Shown: piece after piece, positions 10,620 to 19,850 of the stretch
How the letters are laid out: each line of letters opens with the position of its first letter
Numbering within the stretch: the stretch's first letter is position 1
Assembly: GCA_026225945.1 (NCBI GenBank)
Contig: JAMJFZ010000181.1
Coordinates: forward strand, 1,240,001 to 1,304,000
Direction of reading: 5' to 3'
Source of the DNA: Cricetomys ansorgei
Taxonomy: Eukaryota > Chordata > Mammalia > Rodentia > Nesomyidae
DNA: 64,000 bases
Made by a program: the position numbers and the translations under genes
Notes under the pieces: generated by a model
What the model saw: the letters and a program-made list of their open reading frames with translations, nothing else
Databases searched by the model: none
What the model was told of the DNA's origin: nothing

Positions 10620-11312
10620 AGGAATTTCAGAAATGAGTGCTACCATCGAGAACTTGAAAGATGCAAGGTTGGTGGTTCCCACTACACATGCCTTTAACTG
10701 TCCTATCTGGCCAGTGCAGAAGACAGGTGGATTATGGAGAAGAACATTTGACTATCGAAAACTCAATCAGGTAATAACTCCAATTGCAGTTGCTGTTTCT
10801 TACTTGAGCAAATAAACATCTTTGGGTATATGGTATGCAGTTGTTGACCTAGCACATGCCTTTTTCTTGGTACCTGTCCATAGGGACCACCAGAAGCAAT
10901 TTGCTTTCAGGTGGCAAGGCCAGCAGTATACCTTTACAGTTTTATCTCGATGATGTATCAACTCTCCAGCCCTGTGTCCTAACTTCATTTGAAGGGATAG
11001 TCATTGCCTGTCTCTTCCACAAAACATCACATTGGTTCACTATATTGACAACATTATACTGATTGGATCAAGTGAGCAGGAGGGAGCAACTCCTTTGGAA
11101 GTGTTGGTAACACATATATGCATCAGAGGATGGGAAATAAAACCAACAAAAATTCAAAGGCCTTCTACCTCAGTGAAATTCTTAGGAGTCCAGCGTTGTG
11201 AGACATGCAGAAATATTCCTTCTAAGGTGAAGAATAAGTTATTGCACCTGGCCCCTCTGACCACCAAGAAAGAAGCACGACACTTAGTGGGCCTATTTGG
11301 ATTCTGGAGATA
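10620..11312 (+). pseudogene. ERVL reverse transcriptase remnant
   Basis: Successive broken frames give FDYRKLNQVITP (finger region), YAVVDLAHAFFLVPV around 10838 (first catalytic Asp) and HYIDNIILIG at 11038-11067 (second catalytic site, where the family has Tyr-x-Asp-Asp). Then come VKFLGVQ and EARHLVGLFGFWR (thumb). There are stops within and frame changes between these blocks. The second Asp of the YxDD box reads Asn. Clearly non-functional. Confidence 0.88.
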
Positions 11313-11572
11313 GCACATTCCTCATTTGGGTGTGTTACTCCATCCCACCTACTACGTGACTCAGAAAACTGATAGCTTTGAATGGGGCCTGGAACAAGTG
11401 CAGGCTGCTATGCAGGCTGCTGTACCACTTGGATCATATGTTCCAGCAGATCTGATGGTACTTGAGATGTCAGTGGCAGACAGGCACGCTGTTTAGAGCT
11501 TTCAGCAGGGCCCTGTAGGCCCTTATCACAGAAGAGACCTTTGGGATTTTGAGAGCAAGGCATTCCATCTTT
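11313..11572 (+). pseudogene. ERVL connection / RNase H part 1
   Basis: After the thumb domain the plus strand continues with tether and RNase H sequence, including a 'QKRPLGF'-like stretch near 11526-11552, with in-frame stops. The similarity ends abruptly at about 11572, where antisense integrase sequence begins. Confidence 0.6.
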
Positions 11573-11966
11573 CTCTCAGACCAGATGCTTCAGAATGGTG
11601 GGAAACATGGTAAGACCAGTGGATTCAATGATCATGGGCTCAACGTCATAATACTTATCTAGATGTGAAGTGAGTTCCTTGGTCAGAAGCAGTATTATAG
11701 AGCATACTATGATGGTGGAGAAGGCATGGTGTAAGTTTGTGTACGGTGATTTTGGCAGAAGCATGATGTGCAGGAAAGGCAAAGCCATAGCCAGAATAAG
11801 TATCTACTCCAGTAAAGAAAAGCGTTGTCCTTTCCATGGAGGAAGTGGTCCAGTGTAGTCGACCTGTTACCAAGTAACTGGCTGCTCACCCAGAGAATGG
11901 TGCCGCATCTGGGGCTAGATGAGATATGAAGAAACTGAAAAGAGAAACAGCCAGATGTGTAATTGT
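11573..11966 (-). pseudogene. ERVL integrase core, inverted relative to the rest of pol
   Basis: The minus strand encodes TGVDTYSGYGFAFPAHHASA and, further on, ASDQGTHFTSR and IHWSYHV. These are the D...D block of a retroviral integrase catalytic core followed by the HWSYH segment. Reverse transcriptase, RNase H, zinc-binding domain and the integrase C-terminus flanking it are all on the plus strand, so this piece has been turned round. Stops and frame changes make it non-functional. Breakpoints lie near 11572 and 11966 by eye (within about 10 bases). Confidence 0.88.
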
Positions 11967-12406
11967 TCACTGATTCATGTGTGGTAGCCAGTTGATTGGC
12001 TGGATGGTTAGGAACTTGGAAAAAATCATGATTGGAAAATTGGTGAGAAAGAGATCTGGGAAGGAAGTATGTGGACAGATCTCTCCAAATGGGCTCAGAA
12101 TGTAAAGATACTGTATCCCATATAAATGCTCTTCAAAAGGTAATGTCAGCAGAGGAGGAGCTTAGTAATCAAGTAGGTAGTACCATTTTGTGGATTGTCA
12201 GCCTCTTTCCCCAGCCATCCTTGTCACTGATCAATGGGCCCATGAACAAAGTGGCCATGGTGACAGAGATGGGGTTTATGCGTGGGCTCAACAACGTGGA
12301 CTTCTTACTCACCAATACTGACCTGGCTACAGCTGCTGCTGAGTGCCAGGTTTGCCAACAGCAGAGACCAACACCTGGCCATATGGCTAGTTACAGCACC
12401 AGTTAG
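11967..12406 (+). pseudogene. ERVL RNase H part 2 and integrase zinc-binding domain
   Basis: Plus-strand pol sequence resumes with a TDS-type RNase H motif at about 11968 and an SHINALQKVMSAEEE-like end of RNase H. The integrase N-terminal domain follows: CQVCQQQRPT gives the C-x-x-C pair near 12350, with degraded upstream histidines. The catalytic core that should follow is absent here and lies inverted upstream. Confidence 0.8.
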
Positions 12407-12420
12407 GTAGCAGCAGCCTG

Positions 12421-13290
12421 GAGGGCTGGACCAGCGTTCTTCAGAAGGTAGCATATGCTTTGAATAAGTGTCCAATAAATGGTACAGTTTCTCCTATAGC
12501 CAGGATCCCCAAGTTCTGGAACCAAGGGGTAGAAAGGGGAATTATTCTACTCACTGTCACCCCTAGTGGCCCGCTAGGAAAATTTTTTGCTTTCTGTTCC
12601 TGTAACCTCAAGTTCTGCTGGCTTAGAAGTTTTGGTTCCAGAGAAGGAATGCTCCTGGTAGGAGCCATAACAAACATTCCATTGAACTGGAAGCTCAGAC
12701 TCTCCCCTGGCCACTTTGGGCTTCTGATGCTTTTAAGCCAACAGGTAAGAAAAGTCTGTAACAGGGCCCCAAACCTTAGAAGACCCTGAGACCTACTAAC
12801 TCCATAATGGAAGTGCCATTCAGGCTGTAAGACTCAGCACATAGATAGCACACCTGCCAAAACTAAAACAAAGGCCTAATCCATCAACGTCTATATAGTT
12901 CTGGAAAAAGACTCAAAATGTACTAACCTTGCTTTTTAGCTTTGGTAGTTCTGCTTCTGGGTCACTGTTCTTGTTTTTGTGCTTCAAAGCTCATCCTGAG
13001 AAGGGCTTGGGCTATACTGGGATCCTGAACACTCAGTGCAGTTGATTGCCAGCTGATAAAGACTTTCTGTTGGCTTAAATCCATGTCTTAGCAGTCTTCT
13101 CTGGTGAATACCCCCAACAAATGTTAAGAGGGTGATTGATTCAGATTTCCAAAGGGAAGTTGGATTGCTTCTCTACACTGAGATAAGAAAGATTGTGTCT
13201 AGAGTGCAGGAGATCCTTTAGGGCATCTCTTGGTGCTACCGTGTCCTGTGATTAAAGTCAATGGGAAACTGCAGCAACTTAATCTAGTAT
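12421..13290 (+). pseudogene. ERVL integrase C-terminus and dUTPase-like domain, split by an LTR
   Basis: GTVSPIARI and LNWKLRLSPGHFGLLM-type sequence (12480-12740) are integrase C-terminal and dUTPase-like segments characteristic of ERVL pol. The dUTPase part is cut at about 12756 by a foreign LTR and resumes at 13120, running to about 13290 with several stops. A dUTPase domain 3' of integrase is a known feature of ERVL. Confidence 0.75.
12757..13119 (+). mobile_element. solo LTR inserted in the ERVL provirus
   Basis: About 363 bp starting TGTAACAGGG and ending CCCCCAACA, with 'tctatatag' as a possible TATA and 'gataaagac' late in the element. It interrupts dUTPase-like sequence that continues on both sides. 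It differs from the ERVL LTRs. The flanking bases show no clear duplication. Family not named. Confidence 0.6.
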
Positions 13291-13792
13291 AGGAATGAAG
13301 GCACGAGTAACTCCTCCAGGAAAAGAGCCAAGACTTATAGAGGGGCTTGTTGAGGGTGGAGGTAATACCAAATGGATAGTAGAGGAAGGCAGTTACAAAT
13401 ACCAGCTCAGGCACGTGACCTGTCGCAGATCTGTCATACTTTGTTAATACTGTGTGTGTACAGATGTTTGTGTGTTCTTTCCTCAATTTCTTTATCATGT
13501 AATGTAACATCAGTTAAGAGAATATCAGTGGTTGTCATAATTAAGCCTTGAGACACTAAAAGAATGTTCCTCGAGGGATAGTGCCACCTATTCTAGAATT
13601 TATAATGTATTTGTGGTTGTACATAGTTATATCATGTTAGGCGTAATTGTGACCTAGTTAAATGTATTTTACATGTAGGAGGAATAGTCATATCATGTTA
13701 GCTATAATTACGACCTGGTTATTGTTTCCATTTGTAAATTAAACATGACATAAGGAGATACGATTGTGTGTCAGGTTGACAAGGGGTGCACT

Positions 13793-14282
13793 TGTGATGA
13801 CTATTCTTGATTGTCAGTTTTACTACATGAAAAATTAACTAAAATCCAAGCAGCTGGGTATACCTGCGAGGGAATTCTTCTTAATTACATAATTTGAAAT
13901 TGGTTAATCTGGGTCTTTTGAGGTGGGAAGATAACACCTTTAATCCAGATCTTCTGTGGTGTGAAAAGCCACCTTGAATCTGGGCCACACCTACTGCTGG
14001 AAGCCTCTATAAAAGGAAAGAAGAAGAAAGTTTTCTGTTTTTGCCTGCTTATTCTTGATCTTGCTGGCAAGTCCATTTTTTTCCACTGGCATTAGAGCTT
14101 TCTTCTTCCAGATTCTGTCACATACTGAAGACTAACTGAGACATCCAGCCTCATGGTTTGAAAAACTACTGGATTCTTGGACTTCTCATTGGCAGAAAGC
14201 TGTTGTTGGACTAGCTAGACCACAAGCTTTCAGCCATTCTAATCATCCTACAAGTTCTGTTCCTCCAGAGATTCCTGAGACA
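13793..14282 (+). repeat. ERVL 3' LTR (MT2-like), near full length
   Basis: About 490 bp from TGTGATGACTATTC to '...cctgagaca', preceded by a purine-rich 'acaaggggtg' tract expected of a polypurine primer. It keeps a TATAAAA box at 14008-14014. It lies in sense, 293 bp before the next Morc1 exon. The right flank GCTGT is the partner of ACTGT at the left end. Confidence 0.85.
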
Positions 14283-14575
14283 GCTGTGGGTCATATATGT
14301 GTCAGACCAGTGCACACAGAGTTCTTTCTGGTCCTTTTAGATTTAAGTGAGCAGACTTGTATTTGAATGAATGCGTGTGCTTGACCTGTGTAGTATTTTG
14401 TATATATAGAATACTTGGCTATATGTAGATATCAGCCATTCGTACAAGGTTTTGCAAAATATCTAGTTATGTTATAGGCCATTCTTTGATATTTACCTTA
14501 TGAGTTTAATTTTATAAATTTTATATTTTCACTTAATGAAGCACTTTTAAACTGCCTTTCTAAATACAATTCTAG

Positions 14576-14719
14576 GGCATTAAGAAAAGCAAGAACACTC
14601 TCCCTGTTCTTCGGAGTGCATGTAGAAGACCGAAACCAAGCTGGAATATTCATTTATAGTAATAACCGGTTGATCAAAATGCACGAGAAAGTTGGTCCCC
14701 AGCTGAAAACGAAGTCCTT
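14576..14719 (+). CDS. Morc1: Morc1 exon 4 of window (transducer domain)
   Basis: A 144-bp exon with acceptor caattctag and donor gtaagt. The first base completes Arg, 47 codons follow, and two bases (TT) are carried to the next exon. It encodes ARTLSLFFGVHVEDRNQAG, then IFIYSNNRLIKMHEKVGPQL. This is the beta-strand-rich stretch with the MORC signature R-L-I-K-M, where the S5-like transducer domain resumes after the coiled-coil insert. Conservation with MORC2 (IYxxxRLIKMYEKVGPQL) is high, so this exon is unmistakable. Confidence 0.97.
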
Positions 14720-15110
14720 GTAAGTAGATTTGCTTCCTGATTCAGCGACATTGAGGGGAGGCCACAGTCCAGTTATGTCTGTGGAGAGATGAGTGACTCA
14801 TCATAGCGAAAGCAGGTGTCCCACTCTCCACTCACCCTTCTTCCCACTAGGCAGGAATTAATCTGCCTAATTTATGATACCATGAGGCTGTGTGCTGGCT
14901 CTCGGAAGGAAACCACATTTTGGGGAAAATATTTACAGTGCATTTTCTTACGTCTTTTTATCCCTTATGCCATCTTTCCAGGTCTCTAAAATGTTTTACC
15001 AGTTAAAAAATAACAATACAAATTAAAGAAATGTTAACAGAGAAAAGAAAATGTAAACCCTAATCTTGTAAGGAACCCTGTGAGAGATTTTACAGCCCCT
15101 CCCCCTCCTT

Positions 15111-15256
15111 TTGGCTTTTTGAGATATGGTTTCTCTGCTGTGACTCTGGCTGTCCTGAAACTCACTCTGTAGACGAGGCTGACTTCAAATTCACAGAGAC
15201 CGGCCTGCCTCTGCCTCCCGAACGCTGGGATTAAAGGCCCGCACCCACCACCTGGC
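15111..15256 (-). mobile_element. B1 SINE, antisense
   Basis: It begins 'ggctttttgagatatggttt' and ends 'gctgggattaaaggcccgca'. About full length for antisense B1, moderately diverged. Confidence 0.9.
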
Positions 15257-15701
15257 AGATTTTACAGCACTTGTCACTCACCTGCTTTTGGTATAGATTA
15301 GTAAACATCTCCAGTCTGTTTAGATTCTAGAATAATGTATTCTGGTGCTGTAGTACCATAAGCTGCTTTGGCAATTATGTGCAGATGTCATGGAGGAACG
15401 GAAAGATGCTCCAGCTATTAAAGCCTAGTCTCACAACCAAGAAGACAAAAGATGGCAACAGCACAGAGAAGGACAATCAGACAAGACATATGACAGTGGT
15501 AGAGTGACTCAGGGTGCTTTGGTCTTCTTGATTCCTAGTTCTCAGGGAACTAGCTCTTCATTCATTGCTCGGGCAAAAGCAGGCCCGTTGCAGAATGATG
15601 TGCCTGGAGCTGTGCTTAGCTCTGCACACAAACGAGTCTAGAGACCATCTTTTGCTAAGGAGCATGAGTACACTTCAGTACTGTGTTGCAACAATGAGAA
15701 G
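15257..15701. other. intronic, no recognisable element
   Basis: No repeat family or exon recognised between the B1 and the L1. Confidence 0.45.
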
Positions 15702-17800
15702 AATATTTCTTTGTTATTAATTTTAGGGTTAATTTACAAAGTGACTGGTTTCATCATGGCATCTTCATACATGTGCATCATCATATTTTGTTTTCATTCA
15801 TTCCCCTCCCCCCCTTCACCATGCCATCTTCCTCTTCCAGCTAATTCCCTTTCTTTTCCCCACTGCTCAGTGAGTCCGCCTTTCTGCTTTTGTGTCGCAT
15901 GTGTTTCAGTACCCCTTCTATTTCGCACGTTCCTTAAGATCTCTTTCTTCCCCCGTCATGATCCCTTTTCTAGTTCCATGACCTATAGACACGCTCTCAT
16001 GTACACACCCACATACGTAAATTTAGGTTTTAAAAAATAGAGAAAATAGGCTCTCTTTGTCTTTCTGAGCCTGACTTATTTCTCTTAACATTACTTCTGG
16101 TTGCATGAATTTTCCTTCCAGTGTCATATTTTAATTTTTCTTTATAAAATTGCACTGCATTAAGTGGTCCACATGTTCTTTATCCATTTATCTACTGATG
16201 GACAGCAAGACTGATTCCATTTTCTGTTATATTGACGGTATAGCAGGAAACACGGATGTAGAAAAATCTCCGTGATATGTTAACAGACTTTTAGGTAGAT
16301 ACCCAAGAGTGAGAGAGCCGGGTCATGTGGTGCGCTTGTTTGCAGTTTTGTGGGGAACCTCAATACTGATTTCCGTTATGACTGTACAAGTTTACAATTC
16401 TACCATCAGGGAATGGGAATTTCTGTCCACATCCTCATCAGCGTTTGTTATGCTTTCTTCTCTTGATGGTGGCCACTCCGACTAGGGTGAGGTGGTATCT
16501 CAAAGCAGCTTTAATGTGTGTTACCCTGATGGCTAATGATGTTGAACACCTTTTCAATTATGTATTGGTTATTTGACTTTATTCTTTTGAGAACTTTTTT
16601 TTTTTTTTAGTTCATGCACTCAATTACTGAGTGTATGGTTTGGCTTTATGATGTTTAATTTTTGTAATTATTTGTCCTAGATACTAATCTCCTGTCATAC
16701 ATTACTGGCAAATATTTTCCCCGCTGTGTAGGATATCTCTTTGTACACTGGTAATTGTTTCCTTGGTTCTGAAATAGCCGTTTAATTTTGTGATCCCATT
16801 TGTCAGTTTTGGGAGATATTTTCCATGCTGTTGGAACCCCAATCAGAAAATCCATGCCTACGCTTATATGTCGAGGTGTTTTCCTCTACCAGTTGCAAAG
16901 TTACAGGTCTTTCATTAATGTTCTCTGATCCATTTTTAATTAATTTTGGGGTCAAGATGGGAGACACAGACCTAGTTGTATTCTTCTACATGTAAATATC
17001 CAATTTCCTGAGCACTAGTCTTTTCCACAATGTAAATTTTTGACAGCTTTGTCAGAAGTTGGATGACTGTAATGTGTGAATTTATTTCTGGGTCCTTTAT
17101 TCTATTCTATTGGTCCACAGGTCTGTTTTTGTGTCAACATCATACTATCTTTGTAAAGTAGAGCGCTGTGATGTCTCCAGCCCTATGACCCTCTTGAACT
17201 GCTCTTTCTGCTAAAGATGATGTAGTTATTTAGGGGGGACTACTCATGCTTCCATATAAATTTTATGAATTTTTTTCTCGTTTGGTGGGAAATGTCATTG
17301 AGATCGTGAGGGTGATTGCATTGAATCTGTACATTGCTTTTGGTAGTATATTTGTTTTTACAATATTATCCCTATTCATGAACATGGGAGATTTCCTCAT
17401 CTTCCTGTGCCTTCAGCAGTTTTTTTCTAAAGTGTGTCAAAGCTGCTTCTGTAGAAGGCTTTCATCTCCTCGGTTAGGCTTATTCTAGTTTTTTTTTTTT
17501 TTTTTTAATACTGTGAATGGGATTTTTTCATCATTATTGGTATTAGAAAAGCTATGAAGTCATTATCCTGTATAACTAATATTGTCAATAAAATATTAAA
17601 AGATAAAAAGATACAACACAAGCTACTGATTTTTTTTTTTACAGTGAACTGTATATCTTGGTATATTACTGGAAGTACTCATGAGGTCTAAGAGTATGCT
17701 GGTGGAATCTTTAGGGTCTTTTAAGCACAGGGTTATGTTATTTGCAAGTAGGGATAATTGAGTTTTTTTCTTTCTTATTTGATGAATGGTCTTTTAAAAC
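15702..17800 (-). mobile_element. L1 fragment, antisense (3' end and ORF2 C-terminal part)
   Basis: The left end has the L1 3' tail pattern ('catggcatcttcatacatgt', then pyrimidine-rich 'ccctccccccctt'). The interior has antisense ORF2 phrases: 'tggtggccactccgactagg', 'attctattggtccacaggtc', 'agtatgctggtggaatcttt'. Coding capacity is destroyed. The right limit is uncertain by about 100 bases. Confidence 0.8.
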
Positions 17801-18992
17801 TCAAATTAGTTGACTTTTTTTTTCTTAAAAACCTTAGAGCAATTATCTTAGCAACTGGTACTCTACCTTCCATCTTTAGGTCTTCTGACATGCTGTTAGA
17901 GCTTTGACATGCAGTTCAGGCATGAATGCTAAAGCCTCTTCCTCAATTACTTAATAAAAATTGGGCCTTATTGTTCCACCCACCTGCCACATAACTTAGC
18001 ACCTATTTTATTTTCCTAAAACAACCTAATCACCACATGAAATGATCTTGTTCATTCATCTTCTTATTAGTCCCCATGCTTGTCATTCTTCCATGAATGA
18101 AAACCAGAGATCTTGTCTTTCTTGCTCTTGTCTAAATTCCTAGTTCCTGGGACAGGGTCAGATGCTAATTTTGAATGGATTCGTGAATGTTGTGTGAGAA
18201 GGGCAATAAACTAAACAGGCAAATCACATCAGGCCTTCTGTGTGAGACGCAAATTTAGACTTACAAAATTAGTGATGAAGGAAGTCAGGGTAGAAGAAGA
18301 AAGTTGTGAGGTACAAAGCCAGCTTTGTGATATATGCTAGGGCAAGAGCAGTGGGAAACCAAGCTCTTGTGTGCTGGAACGTGGTAGGCTTTCCCCACAT
18401 CTGGAGAGGTCAACAAGCAGAATATCCAAGGTGGACGTATATCCTGTGCTCTTCGAAAGTCCTAAGAAAAGAACCCAAAACCCTCTGTGCATCAGGTTAA
18501 CAATCAGATACCTGTTGTCATCTTCTGGGGTAACGGGCCTGTTGTGTTCCCTTAGAATTCAGTGAGCACCCCAAGGACCACTGTAATGGTGAGATACATA
18601 GCCTGAGAAATGAAATGGAGACAAAATGCTTCTCTCTGTCCAACATCAGGCTTAAGAGGACCAGGCCAGGTCCACTGTAAGAAGACACCAGTGTTACTGG
18701 TGTTTTTGCTAAAAGTTTGCTTCAGCTTTCCACCAACCTGGATTCCCCTGTACGTAGCAGGTTAATGGATCAATGACATGCCGAGGTGTTACTGTAGAAC
18801 AGAACCAAGCTCATCAGAGATTACCACGGATAATGAAATACTTTCAGGTTAGCTTGGTAACTTTGACATAGTCCACACCAACACAGTGGATTTATTTGTG
18901 GAAGATTTGCTTGTAAGTGACCAGTACATGTTTGCCTTTTCTTTTTCTTAAGCCAGAATTTACAAAGTTCATACATGTATTTACTCCCTCAG
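17801..18992. other. intronic, no recognisable element
   Basis: Unassigned sequence up to the exon at 18993. Two overlapping 64-codon frames at 18306-18565 have no recognisable domain. Confidence 0.45.
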
Positions 18993-19147
18993 ACTTGGCG
19001 CAGGTGTGATTGGAATTGTGAACATACCCCTGGAGATCATGGAACCATCACATAATAAGCAAGAATTCCTCAATGTCCGAGAATACAACCACCTACTAAA
19101 AGTCATGGGACAGTACTTGGTTCAGTACTGTAAGGATACCGGAATCA
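18993..19147 (+). CDS. Morc1: Morc1 exon 5 of window (transducer domain end)
   Basis: A 155-bp exon with acceptor ttactccctcag and donor gtgagt. Its first base completes Leu, 51 codons follow, and one base is carried on. It encodes LGAGVIGIVNIPLEIMEPSH, NKQEFLNVREYNHLLKVMGQ and YLVQYCKDTGI. The G-x-G-V-x-G-V-V/I strand, the E-P-T/S-H-N-K-Q motif and the amphipathic YNHLLKVMGQYL helix are all MORC1/MORC2 hallmarks. This closes the ATPase-transducer module. A URR1 element starts 65 bp after the donor. Confidence 0.97.
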
Positions 19148-19212
19148 GTGAGTATTCCATGGTCATAGTAAGAGATACTATAAGAGGGGTCAAAATTGTG
19201 ATTCTTTTAAGC

Positions 19213-19432
19213 CAGTGGTTCTCAACCTTCCTAATACTGCAAAACTTTAATACAGTTACTCATGTTGTACTGATCTCCACCCATAAAATTATTTTTGTTG
19301 CTACTTTATAACTGTAATTTTGCTACTGTTATAGACCATAGTATAAATATCCAATACGCAGATAGTCTTAGGCGCCCTCTATGAGTCATTCTGTCCCCAA
19401 AGGGGTGATGACCTATAGGTTGAGAATCGCTG
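19213..19432. mobile_element. URR1-type hAT non-autonomous DNA transposon
   Basis: Termini CAGTGGTTCTCAACCTT and TTGAGAATCGCTG, with 'ccccaaaggggtgatgacct' before the right end. The flanking octamers TTTTAAGC and CTTCATGC agree at 5 of 8 bases. About 220 bp, near full length. Confidence 0.88.
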
Positions 19433-19504
19433 CTTCATGCTGAAAAGATTATATTGATTCAAGTAACCGGCAACCTAAAGCCATGAAGAAGGATGTCTGC
19501 TTTG

Positions 19505-19798
19505 AAAGCCTCTTGGAGGACTGAGGGTGTGGCTCAGTGATAGAACCTTTGTTAAGCTATGGATTCTGTCCTTAGCAGTGGAAAAAACCAAGCAAATAGA
19601 AGTGAAAAGGAAGTCAGTTTCAGAATCTGCCCCAGAATATTGTATGAAAAACAAAACATCACGGTCATGAAGGCACACACCTTTAATTCTAGTGCTTGGG
19701 AGGCAGAGGCAGGTGGATCTCTGAGATCTAGTCCAGTTTGATCTATATGGGAGTTGCTGGCCACCCAGTGCTACATAGTGAGTGCCTGTCACTCACTC
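19505..19798 (+). mobile_element. B4-like composite: ID-type head and B1 body
   Basis: 'gggtgtggctcagtgataga' with 'tctgtccttagcagtgg' resembles an ID/tRNA-Ala-like head (19509-19580). About 90 bases on, 'aggcacacacctttaattct' and 'ggcagaggcaggtggatctc' are sense B1. It may be one interrupted B4 or two neighbouring SINEs. Confidence 0.55.
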
Positions 19799-19802
19799 AC
19801 AT

Positions 19803-19833
<31 letters not shown>

Positions 19834-19850
19834 CGCACACGCACACACAC
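19797..19850 (+). repeat. (CA)n microsatellite
   Basis: CA repeats with three CG interruptions, forming the tail of the SINE before it. Confidence 0.95.

Larger units (their letters stand above)
7789..14282 (+). mobile_element. ERVL-family provirus, decayed and rearranged
   Basis: Two LTRs of one family (TGTGAT... at 7789 and 13793) flank internal DNA with a tRNA-Leu-like primer site and remnants of gag, protease, reverse transcriptase, RNase H, integrase and a dUTPase-like domain. This is the ERVL gene order, apart from the rearrangement noted separately. The flanks ACTGT and GCTGT match at 4 of 5 bases, as expected for an aged 5-bp target duplication. No envelope gene is present, as is usual for ERVL. 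All reading frames carry stops and frameshifts, so it cannot make functional protein. It lies in sense in the 8.6-kb Morc1 intron and hosts a hAT element and a foreign LTR. Confidence 0.88.
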
